Made by a program: the position numbers and the translations under genes | Notes under the pieces: model-generated | The model's input: the letters and a program-made list of their open reading frames with translations, nothing else | Told to the model about the DNA's origin: nothing | The model's database searches: none | Shown: positions 21,820-32,741 of the stretch, piece by piece | Numbering within the stretch: position 1 is the stretch's first letter | Layout of the letters: every line of letters starts with the position of its first letter | Assembly: GCA_018105865.1 (NCBI GenBank) | Contig: JACLAT010000045.1 | Span: forward strand, 344,501 to 408,500 | Length of the DNA stretch: 64,000 bases | Source of the DNA: Metaphire vulgaris | Taxonomy: Eukaryota > Annelida > Clitellata > Crassiclitellata > Megascolecidae | Direction of reading: 5' to 3'

Positions 21820-23091
21820 TGGTCGGGGTGTGGTTCTGTTAAACTGGGCAGCTCTGCACACAGACTGAACATGTCCAACCCTTTGACAATACCAGCAAAC
21901 TTTGTTTCTAGCTGGACAAGAAGAATTGAAATGACCTCTACCTCCACAGTTGTTACATCGGGAAGATGGAACAGCTGACCTCTGCCTTGGTTGATACGAT
22001 GCGTAGTTACGGTTTTGCGGTGGTTGACTCGGCCCTCGTCTCGGTGAAGACCAGCGAGGAGGACGAGGCTCGACCAGAGTGTCGTTTCGTTGATTTGAAC
22101 GGCGGTAGTCTATCGTCTGGAACTGGACATGTTTCGGAGTTGAAGGATTGACAGCCTCGAGCGAAGGTGACGTCGCTCGTGAAGGTGGAACGCAGCCGTT
22201 GATTCTTAGCTTTCGAATTTCCTCTTTCAATTCGGACAGTTCCTTCGCAGTAGCCTCGAAAGGTGCGTCATCAATAGCACTATCTTTTAGAGAAAGTTCT
22301 GTTATTCTTCCCCATTTTCTAAGATCGTCCAAATCATGCAATGGATGTTGTATAACATGTTGTCTAATAGCGGGACGGAGACCATTCAATGCGATGGCAT
22401 ATAATTGACTATCATCGACTCTAATTTTTTTCCCAGCCTTGATGATGGAAGTCAAGTAATCGTCGATAGACTGACCTTTACTCTGCCGTATCTGCCATAG
22501 ATCAGCAGTCGACTTCCAGGCATGAGCTTCTTGTGGGCCGTAACGATCAATTAATGCAGTTCGAAGATTGTCGTATGATTGACGTACATCTGAAGGTTGG
22601 GTGTGGTACCACGCCGCAGCACCGTCTTTGAGCAGAAGCGGTAGTGCAGCGGTTTTACCTTCCCTGTCTGCGTGTCGAAAAGTAGCCCATAATTCGTAAT
22701 TATCAAGGAATTCGAAAACATCCTCATCCGTCCTTCCGTGGAAAGGATTTGGTAGAAGAGAATTCGATCCTTCGGTCATGTCTGTGGTCCTGTCGTAGTA
22801 TTGAAAAGTAGATCTGTACGTACAAGTGTATGAGTCGTCGTCGGTTCTTCGATTGAAGTAACTGGTTGTCGTCTGCTTCGGCGGATCTGGTTTCGGTCCC
22901 TCGTCCTGTTGAGTTGACGATGAAAACTTAGCTACAGTTTCAGAACTGCAGCCTGAAGTTGTGGCGACCGCGTCTGTAGAAGAGGTTGATGGTTGATTCT
23001 GGCTTGAAGTTGTAGTTTCGACGTTCGTGCGGAGTACAGTCCCACTTCTTAATTGTATCTGTCCCTCGGTCGGATTATCTGGCTTGGACAT
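21817..23091 (-). CDS. gag: Gypsy Gag nucleocapsid polyprotein
   Basis: An intact frame of 424 codons starts at ATG 23091 (MSKPDNPTEG), about 265 bases inside the 5' LTR. The middle has the capsid-like helical region of Ty3/gypsy Gag (LLLKDGAAAWYHTQ, WKSTADLWQIRQSKGQ, DDYLTSIIKAGKKI). The C-terminus is arginine-rich and carries two zinc knuckles, CNNCGGRGHFNSSC and CWYCQRVGHVQSVC, both with C-x2-C-x4-H-x4-C spacing, for RNA binding. It packages the element RNA in cytoplasmic particles. The codons of this gene look undamaged. Confidence 0.93.
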   Translation of the reverse strand: MSKPDNPTEGQIQLRSGTVLRTNVETTTSSQNQPSTSSTDAVATTSGCSSETVAKFSSSTQQDEGPKPDPPKQTTTSYFNRRTDDDSYTCTYRSTFQYYDRTTDMTEGSNSLLPNPFHGRTDEDVFEFLDNYELWATFRHADREGKTAALPLLLKDGAAAWYHTQPSDVRQSYDNLRTALIDRYGPQEAHAWKSTADLWQIRQSKGQSIDDYLTSIIKAGKKIRVDDSQLYAIALNGLRPAIRQHVIQHPLHDLDDLRKWGRITELSLKDSAIDDAPFEATAKELSELKEEIRKLRINGCVPPSRATSPSLEAVNPSTPKHVQFQTIDYRRSNQRNDTLVEPRPPRWSSPRRGPSQPPQNRNYASYQPRQRSAVPSSRCNNCGGRGHFNSSCPARNKVCWYCQRVGHVQSVCRAAQFNRTTPRP

Positions 23092-23356
23092 CTAGTTGAA
23101 GCGTGTCGGCGTTGTTACTCGAACGAACGGGTGGCGGTGGGAACGAGGAGAAGTTGAACGATCAGCGCGGTGATTCGATATTGACTCTTGCTCTCCAGGT
23201 TCTCCCGTGCGTTGCTCCGATTAGCTCTGGCGTTGACTCGTCGACTGGTCTGGTCGAAGACTGTCGTTGTTCTGGCGTTGTTCTGCGTTGCGCTTGCGAC
23301 GTTTTCGAGAGGCGTAGAGACGGGGGGTTTTTCGCTACCCCGGCGACTCCAGCAAA
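23092..23356 (-). other. Gypsy 5' leader with likely primer binding site
   Basis: This 265-base leader lies between 5' LTR and gag. Reading minus from the LTR edge, TGGAGTCGCCGGGG starts a few bases inside (about 23352). It begins with TGG as expected for a tRNA 3' CCA end, so it is the likely primer binding site. I cannot identify the tRNA. Confidence 0.5.
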
Positions 23357-23766
23357 TGTAGTAGACCAGATATGATGGTCTGGCCTACTACCGGGGAACT
23401 AACTGAGACGAAACGTAGTTGGTAATGCCGCTTCAAGCTCAGGAGCAGATCGACCCTCGCCTCAGCCCAGATGTTAAGCAGTCTGAGAGCGATTACTTCA
23501 AGTCTGTCTGTCCCCTTTACCATCCGCTAGCTTTTATTCAATTCTGCATCACATGATATAATGTCACATGCACAAACTACATGAGTGTAACCAATAACAT
23601 TTGGACGCGATATGGTCTGATCCATCACGTGGTAGATCAGACCATAGTCATCAACTCGGACTATGTGGTGAGGACATAGGGATATGTGGATATGGAAAAG
23701 TACGATGACAACAGCATTGGTTTTCCCCTGGTTACTTATAACTGATGGACTTTGGTATTCACTACA
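23357..23766 (-). repeat. 5' LTR of the gypsy element (410 bp)
   Basis: Direct repeat partner of 12527-12933. It drives minus-strand transcription of the element. A near-palindrome TGGTCTGATCCATCACGTGG...AGATCAGACCA (about 23611-23643) occurs in both LTRs and includes an E-box CACGTG. Confidence 0.95.
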
Positions 23767-23769
23767 TAA

Positions 23770-23885
23770 TTATAAATTTCATCTTCTCTCGAAACTCTTT
23801 AGCATAATTCTTTGTTGCCCTGCGACGTCGGCTCCAGTTGAACGAGTGTTTTCGCAAAGTGGTCTCATAATTAATTAGACCTCAT
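23770..23885 (+). pseudogene. hAT transposase dimerisation-domain remnant
   Basis: Immediately right of the gypsy LTR, the plus strand reads LLSKLFSIILCCPATSAPVERVFS in one frame, including the hAT signature PATSA.VER.FS. A stop follows at 23876. It is the 3' part of the transposase of the hAT element 11026-24191. The gypsy insertion separates it from the BED exon. Confidence 0.8.
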
Positions 23886-24199
23886 CGTGTGCGCATGACT
23901 GATAAGCTGTTGGAAACACTGTTGACTAGATTATGTTTTACAACATTTGTTGGCTTTTCTAATTTTGTAATTTGAGTTGAAATTGTGTTTGGTTTTTTTC
24001 TTTCTGACTTTTTTGTCTGACAGAGGTCGGTCCTTGTCCTTAGAGGTCAGTCCTTGTGGTCCTGGTGCTTGAGGGGTCGGTCCTCGTTTTTGTCCTCGTC
24101 CTTGGGGTTGGTCCTTGTCCTTATCCTGGTCATTGGGGTCAGTTCTTGTCCGTACCTGGTCTTTGGGAGTCAGACCTTGTTAACATCACTGCTAATTAA

Positions 24200-25140
24200 C
24201 TAACTAATACACATTAAAAATAAAATTATACAGTTTAGGAAGTATTTTCTCAATTTATATTGCTTCATTGTATATCCCTGATTGGCCATAAATGAAAACT
24301 TCTAAAAGTTTATGCGCCAGCTTCGAAAACAAAACATTGCCAACATCAGACTAACAAGATTTAAACAACAAAGGCTCTCAGTTACGAATCGGAACAGAAA
24401 GGTGATGCGACTGAGATTCGGTAAACTTATGCTGAAATAAAGTTTCATATACAGTGTACATAGCAGCGACAAACAGCCCTCCTAAAATTGTGCATATCGT
24501 AGTGATCAGTTATTCCAATAGGTAGCAGGCGTCACTGAAATACGAAAGATTCACATTCATTTGCGAGAAATGATATTGTGCGCATTCCGAAACGATGTGC
24601 CAGGTTGGTCGTACTAACTGTGTCTTTGCACAGTTTGATGTCTTTGTTTTCAAAGCATTGGCTGCAATATATGTTGGTCCTAGCGTTTACTGAGCAATCA
24701 GATCTGAATACCTAATGACCAAAATATCTCCAAACAAAACTTTTAGCATCTTTTTTTGTCTTCGCGTAATTTTCAACGAAAACGCTTTTCTTTGCCGTAC
24801 CCATTTTGTAGAATATAAGCAACACGTGACGTCATTCGATAGACGAATGAAGCGAAGTAAATAAGTGACGCGTGCTTTGAGTTAGTTACAAGCCCGACCC
24901 TGACTTTGGGAATTGTGTATTGTTATTTATCCAAGGATTCTGCATTCAAATACCTAAAAATTGTATTTCAGTTGCAATGATTCATTTCACTTGATGCAAG
25001 TATTAGCCATGAAGCATAGTCACTCTATAGAAATTTGACAATTTTCAAATTTTCGCGGTTTAGGCCCATTGATTGCTAATAGCATGTGGTAATTTGGCTA
25101 GATATGTTATTTTGCTCATATTTCAAGCAGTCAATGTAAG
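24200..25140. other. Non-coding stretch, nothing recognised
   Basis: AT-rich sequence with no convincing coding frame or inverted-repeat element. A few short motifs only. Confidence 0.4.
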
Positions 25141-25147
25141 TAAAGCA

Positions 25148-25195
25148 CCTCTTCTTCTTCTTCTTCTTCTTCTCCTTCTCCTTCTTCTTCATCTT

Positions 25196-25288
<93 letters not shown>

Positions 25289-25320
25289 TTCTTCTTCTTC
25301 TTCTTCTTCTTCTTCTTCTT

Positions 25321-25362
<42 letters not shown>

Positions 25363-25530
25363 CTACTACTACTACTACTACTTCTTCTTCTTCTTCTTCT
25401 TCTTCTATTTCTTCATATACTTTGTCTTGCTTCGTTGGCCGCCATATACTTCCACTTCGCTAGATCTCTGGTGAACATTGGTGCTTGAAGGGGTTGTCTA
25501 CTTCTAATCCTTCTCTTCGTTTGTTTTTGA

Positions 25531-25590
<60 letters not shown>
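25148..25590. repeat. Compound microsatellite: CTT, ATC, CTT, ACT, CTT, then TA/GT
   Basis: Successive blocks are visible: (CTT)n about 25148-25190, (ATC)n 25197-25287, (CTT)n 25288-25320, (ACT)n 25321-25380, (CTT)n 25381-25405, then (TA)n 25536-25567 and (GT)n 25568-25592. The 133-codon open frame through it is translated repeat, not a gene. Confidence 0.95.
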
Positions 25591-25591
<1 letters not shown>

Positions 25592-26002
25592 GTGTGTTAT
25601 TCCTTCAATCTTTTCCTTTACCTATACCTGTCACTGAAAAGTTCTGTAGTTCCTCTTTTCTCATCACCTGCCCGAATAATTCCATCTGTATTGGTAAAAT
25701 CATTACCATCTTTCATTTGATTTAATGTTTAGAAATTCATAATGATTTCGCCATTTGAGTAAATAGTAGTCGCATGTCACGATCTGGATCGCTGCTAATA
25801 AATTTAAAGTTCTACCTGGAGATTCAGAAGAAAACGTTCATGAAAACGCAGTAGTGCACATAATTACTGTGGGGTTCTTTATTCCAGTTCTTTTACAGCT
25901 GTTTAGTAAAGAACGAGAAAATATATTTCCATGAGATTAAAGTCGCATAAACACTTCATTTTCAGTTAAATCATCATCGAATTCATTTCAAATACAGAAT
26001 GG

Positions 26003-26210
26003 ATGCAATATTTTCAGATAAACAGCATTCCATTGGAATTAATAGACATCATAATTCATAAATCATTTGCTATCTCCATTCGAATGAAAAGCCAAACTCT
26101 TGATGGAAAATTTCTAGACGGTTTCAAACAATTAGCAGAAGTCAATGTCTGTTGGTTCAAACGAATGACAAAAAGACGATTCAAGAACGATCCTTGGTCT
26201 TATCTTTCAG
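26003..26210 (+). CDS. F-box/beta-propeller-like gene, exon 1 or 2
   Basis: The frame reads SIPLELIDIIIHKSF, then LAEVNVCWFKRMTKRRF, which fits the F-box pattern (LP.ELL..I ... L..V...W..L), a motif that binds Skp1 in SCF ubiquitin ligases. Exon end: TTTCAG|GTAAAA at 26211, phase 1. The start is either ATG 26003 or a 3' splice site ATATTTTCAG ending at 26017; an upstream out-of-frame ATG at 25999 makes the second slightly more attractive. The F-box call is by eye and moderate; exon status is well supported by three matching downstream exons. Confidence 0.6.
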
Positions 26211-26472
26211 GTAAAACATAATCGTTCTTTTTGTTGCTCTCTTTGATCGCTTATCACCAGTCCTCTCCTACTGTCAGGAGGACAGCAGGACAATCTCGCA
26301 CATCTATGAAAAGAATAGCCATAATTCATAATTGCTCTACAGAATATACAGTATATACAGACACACAGACACACAGACACAAAGAAACACACAAACACAC
26401 TTATGTATATATATATATACATAAGTGTGTTTTTATATATATACACTTATGTATATATATATACATAAGTGT

Positions 26473-26545
<73 letters not shown>

Positions 26546-26813
26546 ATATTCTATATTTTAAATAGAATATATAATGCATATATAATATATAGCAGAATTC
26601 TATTCACAATACTGGAAACAGTTAGTGTCTCTGGAATTAAAACATGTGCTAATTTCTAATGTCCATATTTCAAGTAATAGGTAAACTATTTGGCGAAAAG
26701 TTTTGCTGTTTAGTGCAGTGAAGAAGGGTGAAATATGACAGAACAACTATAACGCGTTACAAGTAGACAAAACGAGACAAAGGCTAGATCATAATTTCAT
26801 TTCTATGTTTTAG
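26211..26813 (+). other. Intron with TA/AC microsatellite
   Basis: GT-AG intron, phase 1. Contains (CA)n-like, (TA)n and (GA)n runs at 26351-26545 with ACACTTATGTATATA palindromic repeats. Confidence 0.65.
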
Positions 26814-27119
26814 GTATTTATGAAAGGAGAGACTCTATCTCAGCATTCTGGAAAAGCAATCGACAGTTCATTGAAGAGAACGTGTTTCAGATTAGAATTG
26901 GAGCGAACAGATTAAAACACCACGATCTGTTGAGTGACATTCAGTGTGCACTTATTGCAAGAAAGTCTTCTACTGTGAAGAAATCACAGGCTTCAAATAA
27001 AACAACTGATCTCTCACTCATTCTGAATTACAAAGATGGGACCATTGCAAATCTATTCAGCGAATATTTGCGCTTATCAGAAAATCGTTGGATTTTTGAA
27101 GCAATGAGAAATTGTGGGA
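26814..27119 (+). CDS. F-box/beta-propeller-like gene, next exon
   Basis: Bounded by CTATGTTTTAG (ending 26813) and GGGA|GTATGT (27120). It is 306 bases, phase 1 to phase 1, open throughout. It encodes FWKSNRQFIEENVFQIRIGA and later a region with SEYLRLSENRWIFEAMRNCG. It is helical and charged, and I do not recognise the domain. The frame stays open to a stop at 27163, so an alternative short end is possible. Confidence 0.65.
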
Positions 27120-27289
27120 GTATGTGCTTCGTTTACAATGTCAACCCAAATTCATTTAATTAGAATTAATTAATTCTTCTTTTCATGTTCTATATTTGCC
27201 ACTCCATCGACCATGGCTGTTCACTCTTCTGTTTCTGTTTATTCTTATCAATTCTACGTTGTTTTTGATTTGTCTATCATCTCTTAGAC

Positions 27290-27726
27290 CAGGGGTCTCA
27301 AACACATTTTATGCGGCCCGCGATGCATTTTGGGATTTCAAAAAATTGCCATCTGTAATTTGTATATGTTTCTCTCGACGCCTTTTAGCGTTCATGCCAT
27401 CTTAGCTATAATAAATTCTTGCAGTACTTGATTATTCATAGTCTTTCGAATCTAATGATTGTATACACGTACTTACGGTTCTCTAGTGGAGGCGGTCGCG
27501 TTGTTTAATGTAGAGTAAAAAGTGATTTAGTGAAATTTTTGTACTAAAATTAAAAGCCCGTATAAATGTGTGAAGTATATACAATTTGTAAAACACTATG
27601 ACTATGTTCATATTTCGTTGTTTTTTAATAGACTTTAGCACTGTAACAAAATTCGAGCGTTGCGACCCTCGGGTTATTGCGGCCCGATCATGCGGCCCCC
27701 GGGGCAATTTGAGTTTGAGACCCCTG
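27290..27726. mobile_element. hAT-Charlie-like MITE in intron, TSD TCTTAGAC
   Basis: The ends are CAGGGGTCTCAAAC and GTTTGAGACCCCTG, with perfect flanks TCTTAGAC (27282-27289, 27727-27734). It is 437 bp with no transposase, inside an intron of the F-box-like gene. Confidence 0.92.
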
Positions 27727-27734
27727 TCTTAGAC

Positions 27735-28435
27735 TATCTGTTTAGTTAGTTCACTTTGATCTTCAATTTTCCCTGTTACTACCAGACTTTTCAACGCGTC
27801 CTTGCCTATTTGAGGATTATTAGTGAAAACAGAATTTTGTATAAACTAGCCAGACACTCATCGTCTTTAGTGGAATGCGTCTCTGAATATCTCCTATAGA
27901 AAAGGAGAGGCAGACAAAGAGGGAAATGGAAGAACAGAGAGTGCATGTTGTTTAATTTATTCGAATTACTTTGTTATAAGAAGTCAGATAAAGTCTTCAT
28001 GTCTTGCGACTGTGTCCATTGCCCTTGATCCTTGGCAATTGTTTAAACATTGACCGTTGTGGTCCGCTTGGTTTTCTATAATTGCTTACATCACCTCAGA
28101 TCTTCTCTTTTCTTGCCTTCGGCTTTTTATCCTCATTTCCTCAATTTATTTACTTACTGTCGTGTTCATTTCCTTCTTTCTTTCTTTATTTTATGTTGTT
28201 GGGAATTGATTTTCGTTATTTTTCTTCGCCTACTCTTTTTACGTTCATCCATTTACCAAAATTTGTGACGAATTTCTGCTCAATGTCTCTTTTAAAATTA
28301 AAATTATAGAATTAAAATTTGTACATCGAATTACTATTCTCTACATTACTTCAAAATTTCCCATTCAGAGTTGCAGTGCTTGCATACTCATTGTATAACG
28401 GTTTATCATTGACGTGTGAAATTTGTCTAATTTAG
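27735..28435 (+). other. Intron sequence
   Basis: AT-rich. Nothing recognised apart from the preceding MITE. Ends with 3' splice site GTCTAATTTAG. Confidence 0.5.
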
Positions 28436-28720
28436 CTTCTGTCAAAGTTGAAATTAACAGCCGACGTCCTACTGAAGAAATAAAGATCACCCGCTTCTTC
28501 ACAGATTCTGGATCCGAAATTCTGGGTTCAATGAAAGACAGAGATTTCGTTCGATGGATTTGGTGCAAATCATTATCATATGATGATGATGATGATTATG
28601 ATGATGATGACCCTGAAGAGTTGCAACAATCTTTCTGTCATTCAGTAGAAGAAATTCCTCAACGTATAAATGAAACAAGGATTAACGTGGACAGTGATCA
28701 ACTGAAGAAGAAAGCAGTTG
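28436..28720 (+). CDS. F-box/beta-propeller-like gene, acidic linker exon
   Basis: 285 bases, phase 1 to phase 1, with 3' splice site TTTAG (28435) and consensus donor TTG|GTAAGTG (28721). The product has SVKVEINSRRPTEEIKITRF, KDRDFVRWIWCKS, and then a run of aspartates (DDDDDYDDDDPEE) encoded by a GATGAT repeat. The acidic run is a likely flexible linker between N-terminal helices and the C-terminal repeat domain. Confidence 0.65.
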
Positions 28721-29973
28721 GTAAGTGCCATTGTATAAGCTCACTCACTCGGTAAAACAAACTTATTTTTATCACAATTGTGGTTTCCACGAAGACTCAG
28801 CTGATTTTTCTGTTTCTTTTAATTAATTTTCTGTTTCTTTTAATTAATTATAACTTCACATATATTTAAGAATAAGGCAATGACAAACGAATGTTAATAT
28901 CGGTATCAATGTGATTTCTAAAGATTTCTATGCCTTCTAAATTCACTAATTACGTGTTCCTCATCACAAATGCTTTATCAGTTTAAAATATTGAGGTTCT
29001 AGTTTGTTCAATTTGCATGTCCGTCCACATTATGAAGCATTTTGAAGCAAAAATAATAAAAACGTTTTCTGTTTCTTATTTTAACTTAATGCATTTTCGC
29101 GTTCTTTTCATATATTTCTATGTCGCTACGTTTTTCGTTTTTTTCTGCGTTTTATATTAATTTAAATTTTGTTACTTTAATTTTTTGTCATCGGTCATAG
29201 GCCTACTGGCGGTCCTCAGTCGCATACATATCTGAAATTAGCTAAGTTGAATAACTGATTTTCATGTAATTAATAGGTTTAGTTGAATATGAAAATATCC
29301 TTAGGAAACTTCTCAATATCTCATAAGATAATCGTAATTTATCGTTAAAATTCGATTTTCTCACTGCGATAGACTATCTCGGTGCGATTGCCTATCTGAC
29401 TGGGCTACAGAATGATAGCCTACTAGGTAGTGCTGAATCCTCACATACAATAATAACGGGACGGTAGCGGTTAAGATTGTATAATAGTACTGTAAATGAC
29501 ACATTTATAAGAGCACTTCTTTTGTGCATTGCTGTTAAATGCCGAAAAATGAAAAATGGACACGTGATTTAGTACAATAAACTAAAGAGCTAGAGACTTA
29601 AAATCTAACTTTGTAATAAGAAAAATCACGGTGATTATGGTGTTGTACGCGTGTAAATAGGTAAGCGTTTAATGTTTGTGTTGTATAAAAACCATAGGAA
29701 CGTTTTAGCGCTTTTATTTGTTGAGTAAAAACTCACTCGTAGTGATTTCCTCGGCAATCATTCCTTCTTCATCATCAGAACTGTCTCCTGGATTAGTATT
29801 ATTCGCTTTAAATCTTCTCCTTGGCAACGGTCCTCCCTGAAAATGAGAAAAACGTGTCTGATTTATATGTTAATTTTAACGTTTTGAACATCTATAATTT
29901 TGCATAGACAATCCAGAGTTAATACTGATATTGAATGCGCTGAGTTATGACCATTATTCGTCGTTTGCAAATA
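28721..29973 (+). other. Intron sequence, first part
   Basis: AT-rich with no gene seen. One TAGGCCTA at about 29201. A minus-strand phrase near 29735-29840 (short acidic/serine frame) is not convincing as an exon. Confidence 0.4.
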
Positions 29974-30198
29974 CAGTGGTGTGAAAAAGTCTTGCATAAT
30001 CTACACGATTTCGCTATTTTTGACATAAGTCTGATATCAGGGGTTCTAGGAGTTTTAGTTTGGGTAGGCCAGACATAGGCCATGAAAAGTTTGGGTAGGC
30101 CAAGCTTTGACCGTGTCGTGGTATAAAAGTTCATAAGGTTAATCTCACCTGAAATTATATGGTTATAAAAAATAGCGCAGCATAATAGGCATGTGTGG

Positions 30199-30281
<83 letters not shown>

Positions 30282-32413
30282 GAGGTGCTGAGGACCAGGG
30301 TGACCTAACCAAAAGAGTAAATTTTGAGAAAACGGATTTGAAGTTTGGAAGGAACCTGCAAAATCACCAAGTTGTAATTTATTAGCTTTGACCAAATATA
30401 AGTCGAATATTATCAAGTTCATACAAACATGCAAAAATGAGTGATTGCAAAACTATGTGCATTGCAAATTGACAAATTAGCATGTTAGGCTGAGACTCCG
30501 ACAAAAAAGCTGGCATGCTGCCAGTTGCATCAGTGTACTTTCATGTTGTCCACTGTGCAAGAGCATCAGAATGCATTGCACGCTTGCGAAATGGTTCCAT
30601 AGTTTGCTGTCAATATTTTCCCAACCACGCAATCCAGTCTCCGATAAAGCAGATTCATCATTTCTGGTATCCTGATCGTGGACAAAAATGACGGCACAAA
30701 AAACAAACCATGGCATTGCTTGCAACTGAATATTCCAAGAAATGATAGGGCCTACTGTACATGTCATACAACGAAGAGTTAAATGCTCGTGAAACGCTGA
30801 CCACATTTTGATTTTGGAAAGACGCGCAGTTTCGGTTGCACAGGTTGATCTTTATAATCCTTGCTGATATCAGCCACAGTAGTATGAAAAGTTACGTAGA
30901 CCACCTGAGTCAACTGCTGCTGCATGTGAAATTGATAGGCCTACATCCGTTGACTGATGATGAACGTCTTGAAATTCAACAGTGGTCTTTGTAAACTCAA
31001 GTTAATCGTCAGTCACCATGTCTTCTACTTCTTCGTTTCCATTAACTGGGGCGCGTTTAACCAGAAATTTATCCATTTCTAATTATAATGATATTATAGA
31101 GTGCTATAGTAATTTGTATGATAGGCCTAGACTGTCTCTTATAATATGAGCTGCAATCTTAAATGGACTGAATGTTAGCACTTATCTTAGCGTCGCCGTC
31201 TAACACGATAGTTATTGCTGCTTCTCCGTCTCTGTTCTGTTAACCAGAACATACATTAGATTACACCAGATGTCCGACCACGTTGAGAATTGATTATCAA
31301 CACAGTCATGTGATCCATGTCATCAACCGTCAGATAAGGCCATTCATTAGAGGGAACTTAATTATGATCAGGAAGAGGAACTACTCCCATGGCGAAAACG
31401 CCTAAAAGTAGTTCCTAAACTCTGTAACACGCGCCTGGAAGTCTGCTAATTCTGTGAGGATACGGGGAGGGGGGAGGGTAAGTAGGCCTACTACCAGTAA
31501 CAGTACATCTAACAAATTAGACACCGAGGAGGATGGGAAGAAAATGTGTGCGACAGCCATTAAACGATCATTGATCAGTGGTGGTGGTTGATCAATTACA
31601 TAAAGATTCCTGACATCTGGAAACCGAATGGAAAAGAAGGTATCTGATGAGTGAGTGGAGATTCAAATTGACCTTACAACTGCACTCGACAACCTCGTAG
31701 CGTAGGCCATACGCACTAATTACCCAGCCACACAACGCATTTTGTGGGGAGGCCAGCTATAGGTAGGCCACGTATTTTTTTGGGTAGGCCAGCCACAGTG
31801 TAGGCCACGTAATTTTTTGGGTAGGCCAGACAACGTTTTGGGTAGGCCATGACCTACCCGGCCTAGGCCTAGAACCGCCACTGTCTGATATTCTCGCCAA
31901 ATCCCCTTACAATGCTGGCTTATTATATATCGTTTTATTGGAAAGTTAATACTGCACAATTTACTATGCATGGTGCTGCTTTTTCTTGCATTTGACCCGG
32001 TTTTTCATGGGAAGATGAACCAACGAGTTTGTCTGGTGAATTTGGATCGTAATTATCCAATGAAAAGTTATACTTTCCCGACCAATAAGATTTCATACTT
32101 TGCAGCCAATCAGTGGACAGTATTTCTGCAGCGCGCAGAGTAAAAATTTTTCATGGATTGTCTGCTTTTCATTCAAATTTCTAACAAGGCGAGGAGGGGA
32201 CAGTTTTTGTCAAGTGAGGACAGAGTCTGAGTTGTGGTTGAAAATTTTCACAAGCACGTAATAAAAAGCACAAAATAGGTGCAAAATTAAATTTCCAATA
32301 AAACGGTATATAATAAGCCAGCACTGTATAAGAGGATTTAGCGAAAATATCAGACCCGGTGTCCAAAATAGCAAAATCGTGTTCAGCCTATGCAAGACTT
32401 TTTCACACCACTG
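29974..32413. mobile_element. Tc1/mariner-like long-TIR MITE, TSD TA, carrying a hAT
   Basis: The ends are CAGTGGTGTGAAAAAGTCTT and its complement, flanked by TA (29972-29973, 32414-32415) as in Tc1/mariner. The inverted similarity continues for over 100 bases on each side, including TGCTGGCTTATTATATA. Removing the inserted hAT (30038-31883) leaves about 590 bp with no transposase. Confidence 0.85.
30038..31883 (-). mobile_element. hAT element inside the mariner MITE, TSD TCTGATAT
   Basis: The ends are CAGGGGTTCTAGG and CCTAGAACCGCCACTG, with perfect flanks TCTGATAT (30030-30037, 31884-31891). GGGTAGGCC-type units crowd both ends (30060-30110, 31735-31860). A minus frame at 30806-30477 reads MPWFVFCAVIF and then GLRGWENIDSKLWNHFAS, close to the TTF-type zinc finger of ZMYM1-like hAT transposases, so it is a decayed remnant of one. 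A (TA)n run lies at 30198-30280. Confidence 0.85.
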
Positions 32414-32741
32414 TATATATAACTACTGGAGTGTAAACCTTGCAGATTTCGCTCTTCGACTTTGCCCAAAAACATAGATCCTATTTACGAACTACGACAT
32501 TTAAATATTAATAAATAAATTATCGCTCAGATCAATCGAATATCTCTTTGTAATTCGTCTATTCTAATCAATATTCTTATATTTAATCTTCTCGTGTCGC
32601 TATTACAAGGACTTTAGTCTGTTCAGAATGCTCCTGACGAGTCTGTGCGACGTAAAATGTTGCGATTTGCCACTTTACATTGCATGTAAAATGTTAAATA
32701 ACCAATTGATATTTTTTGTAATGTGATGATTTTGATTGCAG

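Larger units (their letters stand above)
12527..23766 (-). mobile_element. Ty3/gypsy retroelement with env (errantivirus-like)
   Basis: An 11,240-bp element is bounded by two nearly identical LTRs in direct orientation. It has TGTAGT...ACTACA ends and a 4-bp target duplication TAAT (12523-12526, 23767-23770). Genes are on the minus strand in the order gag, protease, reverse transcriptase, RNase H, integrase, spacer, env. A few substitutions and two small indels separate the LTRs, so insertion was recent. Damage includes three pol frameshifts, a mutated reverse transcriptase active site and a stop in env. It can be expected to be incapable of autonomous movement in this state. Confidence 0.95.
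11026..24191 (+). mobile_element. hAT transposon hosting a gypsy element, TSD CTAATTAA
   Basis: The ends are CAGTGATGTTAA and TTAACATCACTG, with perfect flanking 8-bp repeats CTAATTAA (11018-11025, 24192-24199). Subterminal arrays of CCTTGTCCT-like units occupy 11038-11190 and 24020-24180, in the same orientation on the plus strand. It carries a BED-finger exon (12286-12444) and the dimerisation region (23770-23880) of a plus-strand transposase. The gypsy element 12527-23766 and a 772-bp inverted-repeat element (11345-12116) are inserted in it. Without the gypsy insert the element would be about 1.9 kb, so the middle of the transposase is already lost. Confidence 0.9.

Noticed and set aside
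21966..22408. Plus-strand frames over gag
   Set aside because: Antisense shadows of the gag frame.
25148..25405. CRISPR-like repeat array
   Set aside because: Units are 3-bp microsatellites with no spacers; no array of constant repeat and unique spacer was seen anywhere.
25073..25474. Long open frame of Leu, Ile, Phe and Tyr runs
   Set aside because: It is translation of CTT/ATC/ACT microsatellites.
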